Part shown: piece after piece, positions 6,386 to 14,465 of the stretch
How positions within the stretch are numbered: the stretch's first letter is position 1
Layout: the number at the start of each line of letters is the position of its first letter
From: MGBC108787 sp964591225
GTDB taxonomy: Bacteria; Bacillota_I; Bacilli_A; RF39; UBA660
Length of the DNA: 24,864 nt
NCBI GenBank assembly: GCA_964591225.1
Contig: CAZQAO010000009.1
Coordinates: 1 to 24,864 of the forward strand
Direction: 5' to 3'
Notes under the pieces: generated by a model
What the model was told of the DNA's origin: nothing
What the model saw: the letters and a program-made list of their open reading frames with translations, nothing else
The model's database searches: none
Program-made: the position numbers and the translations under genes

Positions 6386-6400
6386 CTGCCATAATGGCAG
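6386..6400. repeat. Palindrome CTGCCA-TAA-TGGCAG
   Basis: A perfect six-base inverted repeat with a 3-base centre. TGCCA/TGGCA recurs at 6463-6467 and twice in the palindrome at 6472-6493. These repeats near the attachment core could be arm-type sites for the integrase or binding sites for the excisionase; the same sequence also fits a small hairpin. Confidence 0.4.
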
Positions 6401-6464
6401 GGAAACTAAAAAAAGGTGCAACTAAGGTTTAACTGATTAAAGTTACGAGAATCAAGTGAAAAAT

Positions 6465-6493
6465 GCCAAAAAACCTGCCAATTTTGGCAGGTT
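6465..6493 (-). terminator. Perfect palindrome, terminator when read on the minus strand
   Basis: AACCTGCCAA (6472-6481) and TTGGCAGGTT (6484-6493) are exact complements. On the plus strand no T-run follows. On the minus strand the stem is followed by TTTTTT, so it looks like an intrinsic terminator facing transcription that enters the element from the right, where the operon at 6743-9260 points this way. A recombinase accessory site is the alternative. The rest of the gap 6304-6742 holds the attachment site, the tRNA half and its terminator. Confidence 0.45.
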
Positions 6494-6579
6494 AAATCAA
6501 AATATATTGTGGTAAAGTAAAGGAAAAAGTGCCTAAAATCCTTTATTTTACGATGATATAGGATGGTAGAAGGTTTGTT

Positions 6580-6631
6580 TCCCAACACTCCAAAACTTTA
6601 GTTGGGAGTTCGATTCTCTCATCCCCTGCCA
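6580..6631 (+). other. attR: attachment site at the right end of the element
   Basis: TCCCAAC (6580-6586) and GTTGGGA (6601-6607) form a perfect 7-bp inverted repeat around a 14-base centre that contains the anticodon loop sequence CTCCAAA and the tRNA bases that follow. That is how core-type sites of tyrosine recombinases are built. The left arm does not match what a tRNA-Trp would need there (AAAGT), so it should come from the element. The right part is tRNA sequence. The exact crossover position is not determined. Confidence 0.6.
6588..6631 (+). pseudogene. 3' half of tRNA-Trp(CCA)
   Basis: From 6588 onwards the sequence is a perfect tRNA 3' half: anticodon loop CTCCAAA (anticodon CCA at 6590-6592), anticodon stem ACTTT, variable loop AGTT, T stem GGGAG/CTCTC around TTCGATT, acceptor strand ATCCCCT, discriminator G and encoded CCA. 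The upstream bases contain neither the AGGGGAT acceptor strand nor a D arm in register nor AAAGT for the anticodon stem, so no complete tRNA can form. In tRNA integration an intact gene should exist at the other end of the element. The anticodon CCA and discriminator G fit tryptophan. Confidence 0.8.
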
Positions 6632-6670
6632 GAGTAAGTATTCGCATTTAATAGCGATTTAAGATAAATT

Positions 6671-6697
6671 ATCTAGGGAAAGCACTAGATTTTTTTA
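6671..6697 (+). terminator. Terminator of the displaced tRNA-Trp unit
   Basis: ATCTAG (6671-6676) pairs with CTAGAT (6685-6690), followed by a run of seven T. It stands 40 bases after the tRNA CCA end and probably belonged to the original tRNA transcription unit. A smaller stem, TCGC/GCGA, lies between them (around 6642-6657). Confidence 0.6.
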
Positions 6698-6742
6698 TAG
6701 AAGTTATAAAAAATTTATCATGTATTTTTAAACTAATTAAAT

Positions 6743-7660
6743 CTATTCAGTTATAGTATAAATATAACAGTTGTTATCAATAATGACGTAATAGTCGTTT
6801 TGGTAATTAATAATATTACTATTATGAATATAAGCTATATTTAATAAATCTTGTAAGTTTGTTAGATAGAAAATATTAAAATTATCTACATTTGGTTTGA
6901 TAGTTACTTTAATTATAGAATTTTTATATTCTTTTAAAATAGATTGATTATCATGTTTATTTAAATTTATTTTAATAATGGCCATAATAATTCCTAAAGA
7001 AATAAAAACTATGGCAATGATGACTTCGTTACTTAACTTTTTCTCATTATTTTCCAAGAAACTTTGATCTTCATTCATAGTAATTTCAGTGATTTCATCA
7101 GTAATTGGAATAATAATTTCAACATAATTTTTAGCATCATCGGTAGAAATTGTGAGATTTACGAATAGGTAAGTGTTCATCTTAATTTGATAGTATTCTT
7201 GAAAAGATTGGGCATAATTTCTATACATAGGATAATTAAAAGTAAAATCTTTTTCAATAGTTAGGTCTTTTTGAGTTAAATTGTGGTTACTTTCTAACGC
7301 AAATTTTTTTGACCATATTAATTTTGAATCATTATCAGCATAACCTTTTAAAGTGGCATCAATATCATAGGAATATTTAAGTTTATCTTTGCTCTTATTT
7401 TTTAAGTTATAATTAAAGTAGACTTTAATGTCTTGGATGGCATTCGCTACATAAAATTGATGAGATGGTAATTTCCGGTCTTTAAAAAAAGGATTGTCTT
7501 TTAAGATGACTTCATAGTCAGTTTTATTTTCAAATTGATAAGAATGAGTTTTTCGTTGCTCTTTATTAAAACCATCTTTTAGTAATAACAAAGAACCTAT
7601 TAGTAAAAAGATAATCATTAAAAAAGTAATAATTTTTGACCATGTTATTTTTTCTTTCAT
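6743..7660 (-). CDS. DUF5305-like membrane protein, partner of the signal peptidase
   Basis: This protein of 305 residues has an N-terminal membrane segment (about 9-28), a hydrophilic, probably extracellular beta-rich region to about residue 210, a second membrane segment (about 212-232) and a cytoplasmic tail of about 70 residues. The start of the outer region (TDYEVILKDNPFFKDRKLP) matches the DUF5305 pattern of a tyrosine-valine strand followed by an Asn-Pro turn. Members of that family are typically encoded next to SipW-type signal peptidases in Firmicutes and archaea; their biochemical role is not known to me. The gene starts 2 bases after the signal peptidase stop, so it is the third gene of the operon. 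The family assignment rests on pattern and context. Confidence 0.65.
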   Translation of the reverse strand: MKEKITWSKIITFLMIIFLLIGSLLLLKDGFNKEQRKTHSYQFENKTDYEVILKDNPFFKDRKLPSHQFYVANAIQDIKVYFNYNLKNKSKDKLKYSYDIDATLKGYADNDSKLIWSKKFALESNHNLTQKDLTIEKDFTFNYPMYRNYAQSFQEYYQIKMNTYLFVNLTISTDDAKNYVEIIIPITDEITEITMNEDQSFLENNEKKLSNEVIIAIVFISLGIIMAIIKINLNKHDNQSILKEYKNSIIKVTIKPNVDNFNIFYLTNLQDLLNIAYIHNSNIINYQNDYYVIIDNNCYIYTITE

Positions 7661-7662
7661 AT

Positions 7663-8766
7663 TTAATCCTCTCTATTTAAAAATTCATTTAACCATATTG
7701 CTGGGTAGCCTAGATATTTAAGATGAAATTTATAAACACCTTTGATATCGCTATTCCTTACTTTATATTTATCCGTCGTATTATTGGCATCTCCTTTAGT
7801 TATATAAAAATCATTACTTTGATTTACTACCCGATGGACAATTATTTGATTTTTTTGATTAAAAACTATAATAGAGTTGTTATTAACTTCACCTTTTTTG
7901 TCATAAATAACAATATCTCCCCTTTTTAAGGTAGGGGCCATACTATTAGAAAGAATAGCAATACATTCATATTTAAAAAGTCCCAGCATAAAGGATACTA
8001 AGAAAGTAGAAATTAATAGAGTTAAAGTATAAATTAAAACTTCCGTATATCGTTTTTGATGATTTATTAGTCTTTTCGGAAAAATAAAATATTTAAAGAT
8101 AAAATAAATTACTACTACTTTGATCATCGCAAAAGATCCTTTAATAAACCAATTATTATAAGGAATGATGGGCAATAAAAATAAAGTAATTTGTTCAAAT
8201 CCTTGCAGTAATAAAGGTATTTTATAATTCGTATGATAAGTCAAATAAGTAAATAATATATTTTTGGCTATAATTGGTAGACAAGAAGAAAATATGTGTT
8301 GAAATAAAATCGTTTTAGGTAAAGTTAACAATGACGTAATATCAAGTTCAATAAAAATAATAATTAAGGTTACGATATTGATAAAAACAAAATTATTTTT
8401 ATTATTTTTAATTAATTGGTAACGTATTAGTTCAATACCGAATAAAGGTAAAATATTTGTTATAATATTGGTTAGTATAGCACTTAGAGAATGATTAAAA
8501 GGACTATGGGTAAAACCAAATATAAATCCTTCGCCATAATAGATTAGTAAGAACATAAAGGCAATGATTAATGTTTGATAAACAATTTTTTGATTTTGGA
8601 TACTTTGGGTTTCTTGATGATAATTACAGATTATAAATAAACCCCAAAACAAAGGATTTAGATAATTTAAATAAATAGTATTACGAGCAAAACTTAAATT
8701 ATTAATAAAAGCATAACCTAGTAAAAGGAAAAATAAAGATTTATTTTTAAAAATGGTTTTAAACAT
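7663..8766 (-). CDS. Signal peptidase I, SipW type, with large membrane N-terminus
   Basis: This protein of 367 residues carries its peptidase (S26B) in the last 100: SNSMAPT with nucleophile Ser275, then IIVHRVV with His311 in the place of the lysine of ordinary signal peptidases, then KGDANNTTD (Asp326). The Ser/His pair is the mark of the archaeal/eukaryotic-like SipW group. The first 260 residues form about seven membrane segments, whereas SipW of Bacillus is about 190 residues with two. It probably removes the signal peptide of the TasA/CalY-like protein encoded 5 bases upstream, and perhaps others. The extension may be a sorting or regulatory domain; I do not recognise it. The domain call is secure, the substrate inferred. 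Confidence 0.85.
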   Translation of the reverse strand: MFKTIFKNKSLFFLLLGYAFINNLSFARNTIYLNYLNPLFWGLFIICNYHQETQSIQNQKIVYQTLIIAFMFLLIYYGEGFIFGFTHSPFNHSLSAILTNIITNILPLFGIELIRYQLIKNNKNNFVFINIVTLIIIFIELDITSLLTLPKTILFQHIFSSCLPIIAKNILFTYLTYHTNYKIPLLLQGFEQITLFLLPIIPYNNWFIKGSFAMIKVVVIYFIFKYFIFPKRLINHQKRYTEVLIYTLTLLISTFLVSFMLGLFKYECIAILSNSMAPTLKRGDIVIYDKKGEVNNNSIIVFNQKNQIIVHRVVNQSNDFYITKGDANNTTDKYKVRNSDIKGVYKFHLKYLGYPAIWLNEFLNRED

Positions 8767-8771
8767 AGATA

Positions 8772-9260
8772 TTATTTTTGAGCATATTCAATAATACCAG
8801 TTAATGTTTTAGTAGTTTTTTCTGGTATTTCTTCCGTATCTTTTACATAAGTTACTATAATATTAAAAGTGGTAGTATCACCGGCATTTAAATCTTGAGC
8901 TAGTTCAGTAGTAGTATAATTAATGGCTTCTATGCCTCCAATTTCTTCAGTAAATAATACAGTTTGTAAGGTAGCATCAATAGTACCCATATTTTTAATG
9001 GTTACTTCATAAGTAATTTCATCGCCAGGTTTATGTAATTGGGCCGAAAAGTTTACCGAAGTATTGGTAAAAGTAGGATTACCAGCATCACAACCTTCTG
9101 GAACAGTTAGTGCTTTAATATCGGTGATTCTCACATCCCATTTACCAGTGATTTCAGCTATTCCATCGACAGTTAATTCTGTGGCAAAACTAGAATAACC
9201 GACAGCCATTAAAAGAATGGTGAAAAGAAAGGTAATGATAATAATTTTTAATTGTTTCAT
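8772..9260 (-). CDS. TasA/CalY-like SipW-dependent secreted protein
   Basis: The protein has 162 residues. The start is taken at 9260 (MKQLKI...) because the ribosome site AGGAGTT lies 8 bases upstream, inside a possible longer frame beginning at 9287. A hydrophobic segment ends with MAVGYSSFA, followed by TELTVDGIAEITGKWDV, the pattern at the signal peptidase site of TasA, CalY and other SipW-dependent proteins. The mature part is beta-rich (YEVTIKNMGTIDATLQTVLF) and resembles the immunoglobulin-like fold of that group. In Bacillus such proteins form biofilm fibres or are camelysin-like. The mature part has one cysteine and is shorter than TasA. It is the first gene of the operon with the peptidase and the DUF5305-like protein. 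Confidence 0.75.
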   Translation of the reverse strand: MKQLKIIIITFLFTILLMAVGYSSFATELTVDGIAEITGKWDVRITDIKALTVPEGCDAGNPTFTNTSVNFSAQLHKPGDEITYEVTIKNMGTIDATLQTVLFTEEIGGIEAINYTTTELAQDLNAGDTTTFNIIVTYVKDTEEIPEKTTKTLTGIIEYAQK

Positions 9261-9383
9261 AAAATAACTCCTTTCTATTTTTAACACCTATTAATTTCTT
9301 ACTTAAAAAAGACTTGTTATCCCACTAATAATTTATGCCAAAAGTTCTTTAATGAATGGTTGTTGAGTCTAATTATAAGGCAT

Positions 9384-9406
9384 AAAAAAATAACCCTTAA
9401 GAGTTA
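9384..9406 (-). terminator. Terminator after pflA
   Basis: On the minus strand TAACTC (9406-9401) pairs with GGGTTA (9396-9391) around TTAA, with one wobble, followed by seven T (9390-9384). It ends the pflB-pflA unit 15 bases after the stop and separates it from the secretion operon. Confidence 0.65.
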
Positions 9407-9420
9407 CTTCTATAAGAATG

Positions 9421-10137
9421 TTATTTAGTTTTTAAATTCATAATTTTTTCGGCTCTTTTTATGTCTTCATTAGTAGCAGTTCTTACGTCTTTTAAAGGAT
9501 ATTCTAGATTAAGATTTTCCCATTTGAATCTTCCTAAGTCATGATATGGTAAGAATTCAAATTTTTCCATATTTTTTAAAGAGCTAACAAACGTTCCTAA
9601 GTCTTTTAAATCTTTTTCTTGATCGGTAATTCCTGGTACTAGTACTTGTCTTATCCACATTTTTTTATTGTGTTCATCTAAGTATTTAGCAAATTCTAGT
9701 TCTAATTTATTTGATACACCAGTTAATTTTAAACAAACTTGATCATTAATACATTTAATATCTAATAAAAATAAATCAGTTAAGTCAATTAATTTTTTAA
9801 TTTGGGGAGTTAAGGAAACATTCCCCGAAGTATCTATACAAGTATGAATATTGGCTTCTTTTAATTTTTGGAATAATTCGATAAGAAAATCAGCTTGTAA
9901 TAGTGGTTCTCCTCCACTTATGGTAACGCCTCCTTGCGGAGTTATATAATTTTTATATTTCATAATTTTGGTAAAAACTTCATCGACAGTATATAACTCT
10001 CCTGAGTTTCGATTCCAAGTATCTCTATTTTGACAATACTGACATTTTAAAGCACAACCTTGCATAAATACAATAAATCGTATTCCGGGACCATCTACCG
10101 CTCCAAAAGATTCAAAAGAATGAATTCTCCCTTTCAT
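9421..10137 (-). CDS. pflA: Pyruvate formate-lyase activating enzyme
   Basis: This radical SAM enzyme of 238 residues generates the glycyl radical on pyruvate formate-lyase by hydrogen abstraction with a 5'-deoxyadenosyl radical. The iron-sulfur cluster motif CxxxCxxC is present as Cys28, Cys32 and Cys35 (GCALKCQYCQN). The glycine-rich SAM-binding stretch GGVTISGGEPLLQ follows near residues 69-81, and the N-terminus (GRIHSFESFGAVDGPGIR) is characteristic of PflA. Its length is normal for the family (about 245). It lies 13 bases after pflB, so it is co-transcribed and follows its substrate, as usual. GAGG upstream of the ATG serves as ribosome site. The enzyme is oxygen-sensitive and acts in the cytoplasm under anaerobic conditions. 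Confidence 0.95.
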   Translation of the reverse strand: MKGRIHSFESFGAVDGPGIRFIVFMQGCALKCQYCQNRDTWNRNSGELYTVDEVFTKIMKYKNYITPQGGVTISGGEPLLQADFLIELFQKLKEANIHTCIDTSGNVSLTPQIKKLIDLTDLFLLDIKCINDQVCLKLTGVSNKLELEFAKYLDEHNKKMWIRQVLVPGITDQEKDLKDLGTFVSSLKNMEKFEFLPYHDLGRFKWENLNLEYPLKDVRTATNEDIKRAEKIMNLKTK

Positions 10138-10150
10138 ATTCTAGGCCTCA

Positions 10151-12385
10151 TTAGAATTTTTCATGAATAGTTCTATTAATAACATCTAATTGTTGTTCTC
10201 TCGTTAATTTAACAAAATTAACAGCGTATCCGGAAACTCTAATCGTTAATTGTGGATATTTCTCAGGATGTTCCATAGCATCTTCTAAAAGGGAACGATC
10301 AAAGACATTAACGTTAATATGATGACCAGTTTGTTTAAAATAGCCATCTAGTAAATTGACTAAGTTATCAACTTGGGTATCGATATTATTACCAAGGGTT
10401 TTGGGAGTAACAGAGAAAGTGAAAGATATTCCATCTTCGGCATATTCATAAGGTAATTTAGCAATAGTATTCATTACGGCGATAATACCGGTGTTATCTC
10501 TTCCATGTAAAGGATTAGCTCCTGGTCCAAAAGGTTGGCCATCTCTTCTTCCATCAGGAGTATTACCAGTAGCTTTACCATAAACGACATTGGAAGTAAT
10601 AGTAAGTATTGATAAAGTATGTTTAGAATCTTTATAAGTAATATGTTTTTGTAATTTTTGCATAAAGGTTTTAACAATCGATACTGCTATTTCATCGACT
10701 CTATCATCATCGTTGCCATACTTAGGAAAATCTCCTTCGATTTCGTAGTCGACTGCTAAACCCGTTTTATCTCTTATTACTTTTACTTTGGCATATTTAA
10801 TGGCTGACAAAGAATCGGCGACGACAGATAATCCCGCAATACCACAAGCCATAGTTCGTAGAATATTTTGGTCATGTAAAGCCATTTCTAAAGCTTCATA
10901 AGAGTATTTATCATGCATATAATGAATAGCATTTAACGCTTTAATATAGATTTTAGCAACATAATCCATCATTTGATCAAACTTGAACATAACTTCATCG
11001 TAATCTAAATATTCAGAAGTAATAGGTTCAAATTTAGGAGTTACTTGTGTACCGGTTTTTTCATCTCTACCACCATTGATAGCATATAAAAGAGCTTTAG
11101 CTAAATTGGCACGCGCCCCAAAAAATTGCATTTGTTTACCGATTTTCATAGCAGAAACGCAACAAGCAATACCATAGTCATCTCCTAGAGTAATCCGCAT
11201 TAAATCATCATTTTCGTATTGAATAGATGAAGTTTGAATGGACATTTTGGCAGCATAGCGTTTGAAATTCTCGGGTAAATTATGAGACCATAAAATAGTT
11301 AAATTTGGTTCAGGAGCTGGTCCTAAAGTAGTTAGAGTATGTAAAATTCTGAATGAGTTTTTGGTAACCAAAGTTCTGCCATCAACACTCATACCGCCAA
11401 TACTTTCAGTGACCCAAACAGGATCGCCACTAAATAATTCGTTGTATTCAGGAGTCCGTAAAAAGCGAATCATTCGTAGTTTCATGACAAAATGATCCAT
11501 TAGTTCTTGGGCTTGTTCTTCGGTAATTAGATGATTTTTTAAATCTCTTTCAATATAAATATCTAAGAATGTTGAAGTTCTTCCTAAACTCATGGCGGCC
11601 CCATTTTGATCTTTAGTAGCAGCTAAGTAACCAAAATATAACCATTGGATTGCTTCTTTAGCATTTTTAGCTGGCAGTGAAATATCAAACCCATATTTTA
11701 AAGCCATTTTCTTTAATTCTTCTAAAGCTAATATTTGGTCATGAATTTCTTCGCGTTCTCTAATAATTTTTTCCGTAAATTCATCTGTATCTAAAATATC
11801 TAATTCTTTTTTCTTTTCTGCAATTAGAACATCGACACCATAAAGAGCAATTCTTCGATAATCGCCGATAATTCTACCCCGACCATAGCCATCCGGTAGT
11901 CCGGTGATAAGATGAGAACTTCTGGCTTTTCTAATATCTTCGGTATAAACACTAAAGACACCATCGTTGTGGGTTTTTCTTAAATTATTATATATGTAGT
12001 CAGTTTGTTCATCGACACGGTAGCCATAAGCTTCGCAAGATTTTTCGACAATCTTTATTCCCCCATTAGGCATTATAGCTCTTTTAAGTGGTGCATCTGT
12101 TTGCAAACCAACAATTTCTTCTAAATCTTTATCAATATATCCAGCTTCGTAAGCATTGATAGCGGATGGAGTTTTGGCATCTACATCCAAAACGCCTTTT
12201 TTTCTTTCTATTTCATATAAATCTAATACTTTTTGCCATAGTTTTTGGGTTTTAGCAGTTGCTCCTTGTAAAAATGATTCATCCCCTTCATAAGGCGTAT
12301 AATTGCGCATGATAAAATCGCGAACATCAATTTCTTTAGTCCATTCTCCTGATTTATCAAAACCTTCCCACTCTTTAAAATTCAT
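10151..12385 (-). CDS. pflB: Formate acetyltransferase (pyruvate formate-lyase)
   Basis: This protein of 744 residues converts pyruvate and CoA to acetyl-CoA and formate. The two catalytic cysteines stand side by side at 408-409 in YGIACCVSAM, and the glycyl radical site is Gly719 in RVSGYAVNFVKL close to the C-terminus, both as in known PFL (E. coli has 418/419 and 734). The stretch TPDGRRDGQPFGPGANPLHG is also typical. The length is close to the usual 740-760. A ribosome site GGAGG lies 9 bases before the start, and a good sigma-A promoter is listed separately. With pflA it points to mixed-acid or formate-producing fermentation in an anaerobic or facultative host. No disruption is seen. Confidence 0.97.
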   Translation of the reverse strand: MNFKEWEGFDKSGEWTKEIDVRDFIMRNYTPYEGDESFLQGATAKTQKLWQKVLDLYEIERKKGVLDVDAKTPSAINAYEAGYIDKDLEEIVGLQTDAPLKRAIMPNGGIKIVEKSCEAYGYRVDEQTDYIYNNLRKTHNDGVFSVYTEDIRKARSSHLITGLPDGYGRGRIIGDYRRIALYGVDVLIAEKKKELDILDTDEFTEKIIREREEIHDQILALEELKKMALKYGFDISLPAKNAKEAIQWLYFGYLAATKDQNGAAMSLGRTSTFLDIYIERDLKNHLITEEQAQELMDHFVMKLRMIRFLRTPEYNELFSGDPVWVTESIGGMSVDGRTLVTKNSFRILHTLTTLGPAPEPNLTILWSHNLPENFKRYAAKMSIQTSSIQYENDDLMRITLGDDYGIACCVSAMKIGKQMQFFGARANLAKALLYAINGGRDEKTGTQVTPKFEPITSEYLDYDEVMFKFDQMMDYVAKIYIKALNAIHYMHDKYSYEALEMALHDQNILRTMACGIAGLSVVADSLSAIKYAKVKVIRDKTGLAVDYEIEGDFPKYGNDDDRVDEIAVSIVKTFMQKLQKHITYKDSKHTLSILTITSNVVYGKATGNTPDGRRDGQPFGPGANPLHGRDNTGIIAVMNTIAKLPYEYAEDGISFTFSVTPKTLGNNIDTQVDNLVNLLDGYFKQTGHHINVNVFDRSLLEDAMEHPEKYPQLTIRVSGYAVNFVKLTREQQLDVINRTIHEKF

Positions 12386-12417
12386 AATCTACCTCCATCT
12401 ATTATTTTAGTAATCTA

Positions 12418-12446
12418 ATTATACAATACTTAATATATGGTTTCAA
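12418..12446 (-). promoter_or_regulatory. Sigma-A promoter of pflB
   Basis: Read on the minus strand: -35 TTGAAA (12446-12441), a 17-base spacer and -10 TATAAT (12423-12418), 33 bases before the pflB start. Its -35 lies close to the divergent promoter at 12459-12487, leaving little room for separate control. Confidence 0.75.
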
Positions 12447-12458
12447 TAATTTAAAATG

Positions 12459-12487
12459 TTTACTTTTTTAAAACCATTTGCTATAAT
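12459..12487 (+). promoter_or_regulatory. Extended -10 promoter of the coiled-coil gene operon
   Basis: TTTACT (12459-12464), a 17-base spacer, and TATAAT (12482-12487) preceded by TGC, giving an extended -10. The start codon at 12515 is 27 bases downstream. Confidence 0.75.
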
Positions 12488-12514
12488 GGGTGGTAGAATA
12501 AGGGAGTGATTAGT

Positions 12515-13645
12515 ATGAAGGCATTATCGCCAGATGTTAGTGCTTTATTAGATAAATTATATAATTTGCGAGGAGAAGATAGTGTTGTTCTTGTCGAAAT
12601 GGATAAACAAAAAGAAAAAGCCGAAGAAACAAAAGCAAGAACTACTGAGGAAAAGAAAAATTTACAAGAAAAGATTGCTGATTTAGAAAAACAACATGAA
12701 CAATTAAATGATCAAGGTGAAAAATTAGTAAATCTTTTATCAGGAATTGATCGTAATGAATATGCGACGGTTTTAGATCGCTTACATATTGATTTTGATC
12801 CTCAAAATTTGGTAGAAAAATTAAATAAGTCGTTGCCTCGTACTATCGAAACTGTGGTTTTAGATACTAAAAAAGCTGAAGAAGAACTAGTAAAAGTAGA
12901 AGATGAAATGAATACTGCTATAACTACTATCGATGAACTAGCTATTCGCAAAGATGCTGCCTTAGCCAACCAAGAAAAATTGAATGAATATTTTGAACTT
13001 GCCTTAACTGGTCGAATTAATATTACTCGTGATTCCATTACTTCTTTGTTAGAACAATTTAATTTTACCGAAGAAGAACAAAGAGAAGCTGCTAAAATAT
13101 TAATGTTCCCCGAAGATGCTCTATATAGTTATGAAGAAAAAATTAAAGAGAAAGAAAAAAGTGGTAAATCAATCAGTGAAGTTATTCGTGATGCTAAAAG
13201 TGCTGAAGAAGTTACTGAAGATACATTTAAAACTAATGAAGAACCAGCCACTGATATTTCTTTCGAAAAAGAAGATGCTTCTAATGATAAAGATAACGTA
13301 ATTGAATTATTTGAATCTTTACAAATGAATTATTTAGATTTTAATGGTGCTGATATCGATTATTTAAAGGCTAATATGGATGAAGATTTAATCAGGAGTA
13401 ATGTATTGTTTATTAGAAAATCCGGTATTGGAGTAGATATTTTTGTCAACCATTGTTCTTTATTGCTAGATAGAGATTTACAAAGTAAGATTAAATTATT
13501 ATTAGCGATTGGCAAAGAACCAATTGATATTTATTTAAATCCTAGTATCTTAGATAAATATTCCAAAGAACAACTTGAAAGAGCAATTGAAACATTAAAA
13601 AATAATGGAATGGACCCTAAAAATGTTCCATTAATGGCCTATTAA
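12515..13645 (+). CDS. Unknown coiled-coil protein
   Basis: This protein of 376 residues is not recognised. The ATG at 12515 is chosen over GTG 12506 because AGGGAG overlaps the GTG and lies 8 bases before the ATG. Residues about 25-75 and 115-155 are charged heptad-like coiled coils (KQKEKAEETKARTTEEKKN). The middle (EEVTEDTFKTNEEPATD) is an acidic linker. The last 120 residues contain helical repeat-like segments with an L-x-x-x-G-pattern (LLLAIGKEPIDIYLNPSILD), similar in style to mTERF repeats. There is no signal peptide or membrane segment, so it is cytoplasmic. It leads an operon of three genes of similar character (13 bases to the next). A role in DNA or RNA binding or scaffolding is conceivable but unsupported. 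Confidence 0.7.
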   Translation: MKALSPDVSALLDKLYNLRGEDSVVLVEMDKQKEKAEETKARTTEEKKNLQEKIADLEKQHEQLNDQGEKLVNLLSGIDRNEYATVLDRLHIDFDPQNLVEKLNKSLPRTIETVVLDTKKAEEELVKVEDEMNTAITTIDELAIRKDAALANQEKLNEYFELALTGRINITRDSITSLLEQFNFTEEEQREAAKILMFPEDALYSYEEKIKEKEKSGKSISEVIRDAKSAEEVTEDTFKTNEEPATDISFEKEDASNDKDNVIELFESLQMNYLDFNGADIDYLKANMDEDLIRSNVLFIRKSGIGVDIFVNHCSLLLDRDLQSKIKLLLAIGKEPIDIYLNPSILDKYSKEQLERAIETLKNNGMDPKNVPLMAY

Positions 13646-13658
13646 TGGAGGAAGTATA

Positions 13659-14465
13659 ATGAATATAGTAACGGTATTAAATAAATTAAAAAGTGTCCAT
13701 ATGATTGCTGATAATGACGAAGGCATTGCTTTATTTTCAGATTGTTTTAATAAGTTTGGCATTAGTTTATTACTATTAAAAGATGAAGAAAAGTTTTCCA
13801 TGATTGTGGATCTTTTAGTAGAAAATAAGATTTCTTTACAAAAAGCTAATGGTATTTATAATTTTCGAGTTTTTGCAGTAGAATACGAAGACTTAAAAAG
13901 AACTATCGCTGCTTTTAAAGATTTAGGAGAATTAGATTTCTTAAGACAATATCCAGAAATGTTAGCAGCACCAATGGATCTTAAAAAGATTTTAAATAAT
14001 ATGAAAAAAATTGCTCAATCTTCTTATAAAAAAGACAAAGAGTATCAATTAGATGTCCTTTTAATGGATTTAGATGATATGATGAAACCAAAAGAAGAAG
14101 TAAATGATATCGCCACTTATTTTAAAACTATATTAGAAGATAAAGATTTAATGGATAAAGTTAAAAATAAAATAGCTGGTAATGAAGAAGATTCTCTTAC
14201 TTCGTTAGAATTACAAAAAGTTGAAAATAAGATTTGTGAAGAATATTTATATCCAGTCAATGATACTTGGAAGATTATAATTGATCAAAAAGAAGTAAAT
14301 TCATTTCAAAATATTAAAGATACTATTAATACTTTGTTAGAGTTAAATATAGCTGTTAGTTATCATGATGCTTTATTATTTGTCTTATTTTATAAAAGTC
14401 CATTATCAGTAGCAGAAATTGATGCTATTGTTAAAAAATATTTTATGGCTGGAGGGATAAAATGA
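13659..14465 (+). CDS. Unknown helical protein, possible mTERF-like repeats
   Basis: This protein of 268 residues is not recognised. It is almost entirely helical by composition. Segments such as FSMIVDLLVENKISLQKANG, then RTIAAFKDLGELDFLRQYPEML, show a repeating helix-turn-helix rhythm with a proline after each unit, reminiscent of mTERF or other alpha-solenoid repeats. The middle (about 115-180) is charged. There is no signal peptide, membrane segment or catalytic motif. A ribosome site GGAGG lies 7 bases before the start. The stop overlaps the next start in ATGA, so the two proteins are translationally coupled and probably work together. The repeat comparison was made by eye only. Confidence 0.65.
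   Translation: MNIVTVLNKLKSVHMIADNDEGIALFSDCFNKFGISLLLLKDEEKFSMIVDLLVENKISLQKANGIYNFRVFAVEYEDLKRTIAAFKDLGELDFLRQYPEMLAAPMDLKKILNNMKKIAQSSYKKDKEYQLDVLLMDLDDMMKPKEEVNDIATYFKTILEDKDLMDKVKNKIAGNEEDSLTSLELQKVENKICEEYLYPVNDTWKIIIDQKEVNSFQNIKDTINTLLELNIAVSYHDALLFVLFYKSPLSVAEIDAIVKKYFMAGGIK

Larger units (their letters stand above)
1..6594 (+). mobile_element. Right part of an integrative element inserted in tRNA-Trp
   Basis: All genes here lie on the plus strand. They end with the set sigma-like regulator, MazF-type toxin, excisionase-like protein and tyrosine integrase, a layout seen at the integrase end of Tn916/Tn1549-like elements and genomic islands. Just past the integrase is the 3' half of a tRNA-Trp without its 5' half, the footprint expected when a tyrosine recombinase crosses over in the anticodon loop. 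No second copy of that tRNA half was seen in the window, so the left end should lie before position 1, and the permease/secreted-protein module would then be cargo. No conjugation, relaxase or replication genes are visible, so whether the element is conjugative cannot be judged. The extent is inferred; the right end is the best supported part. Confidence 0.6.

Noticed and set aside
6550..6631. Complete tRNA-Trp gene
   Set aside because: The bases before 6588 lack the acceptor strand AGGGGAT, a D arm in register and the 5' anticodon stem AAAGT; only the 3' half is intact.
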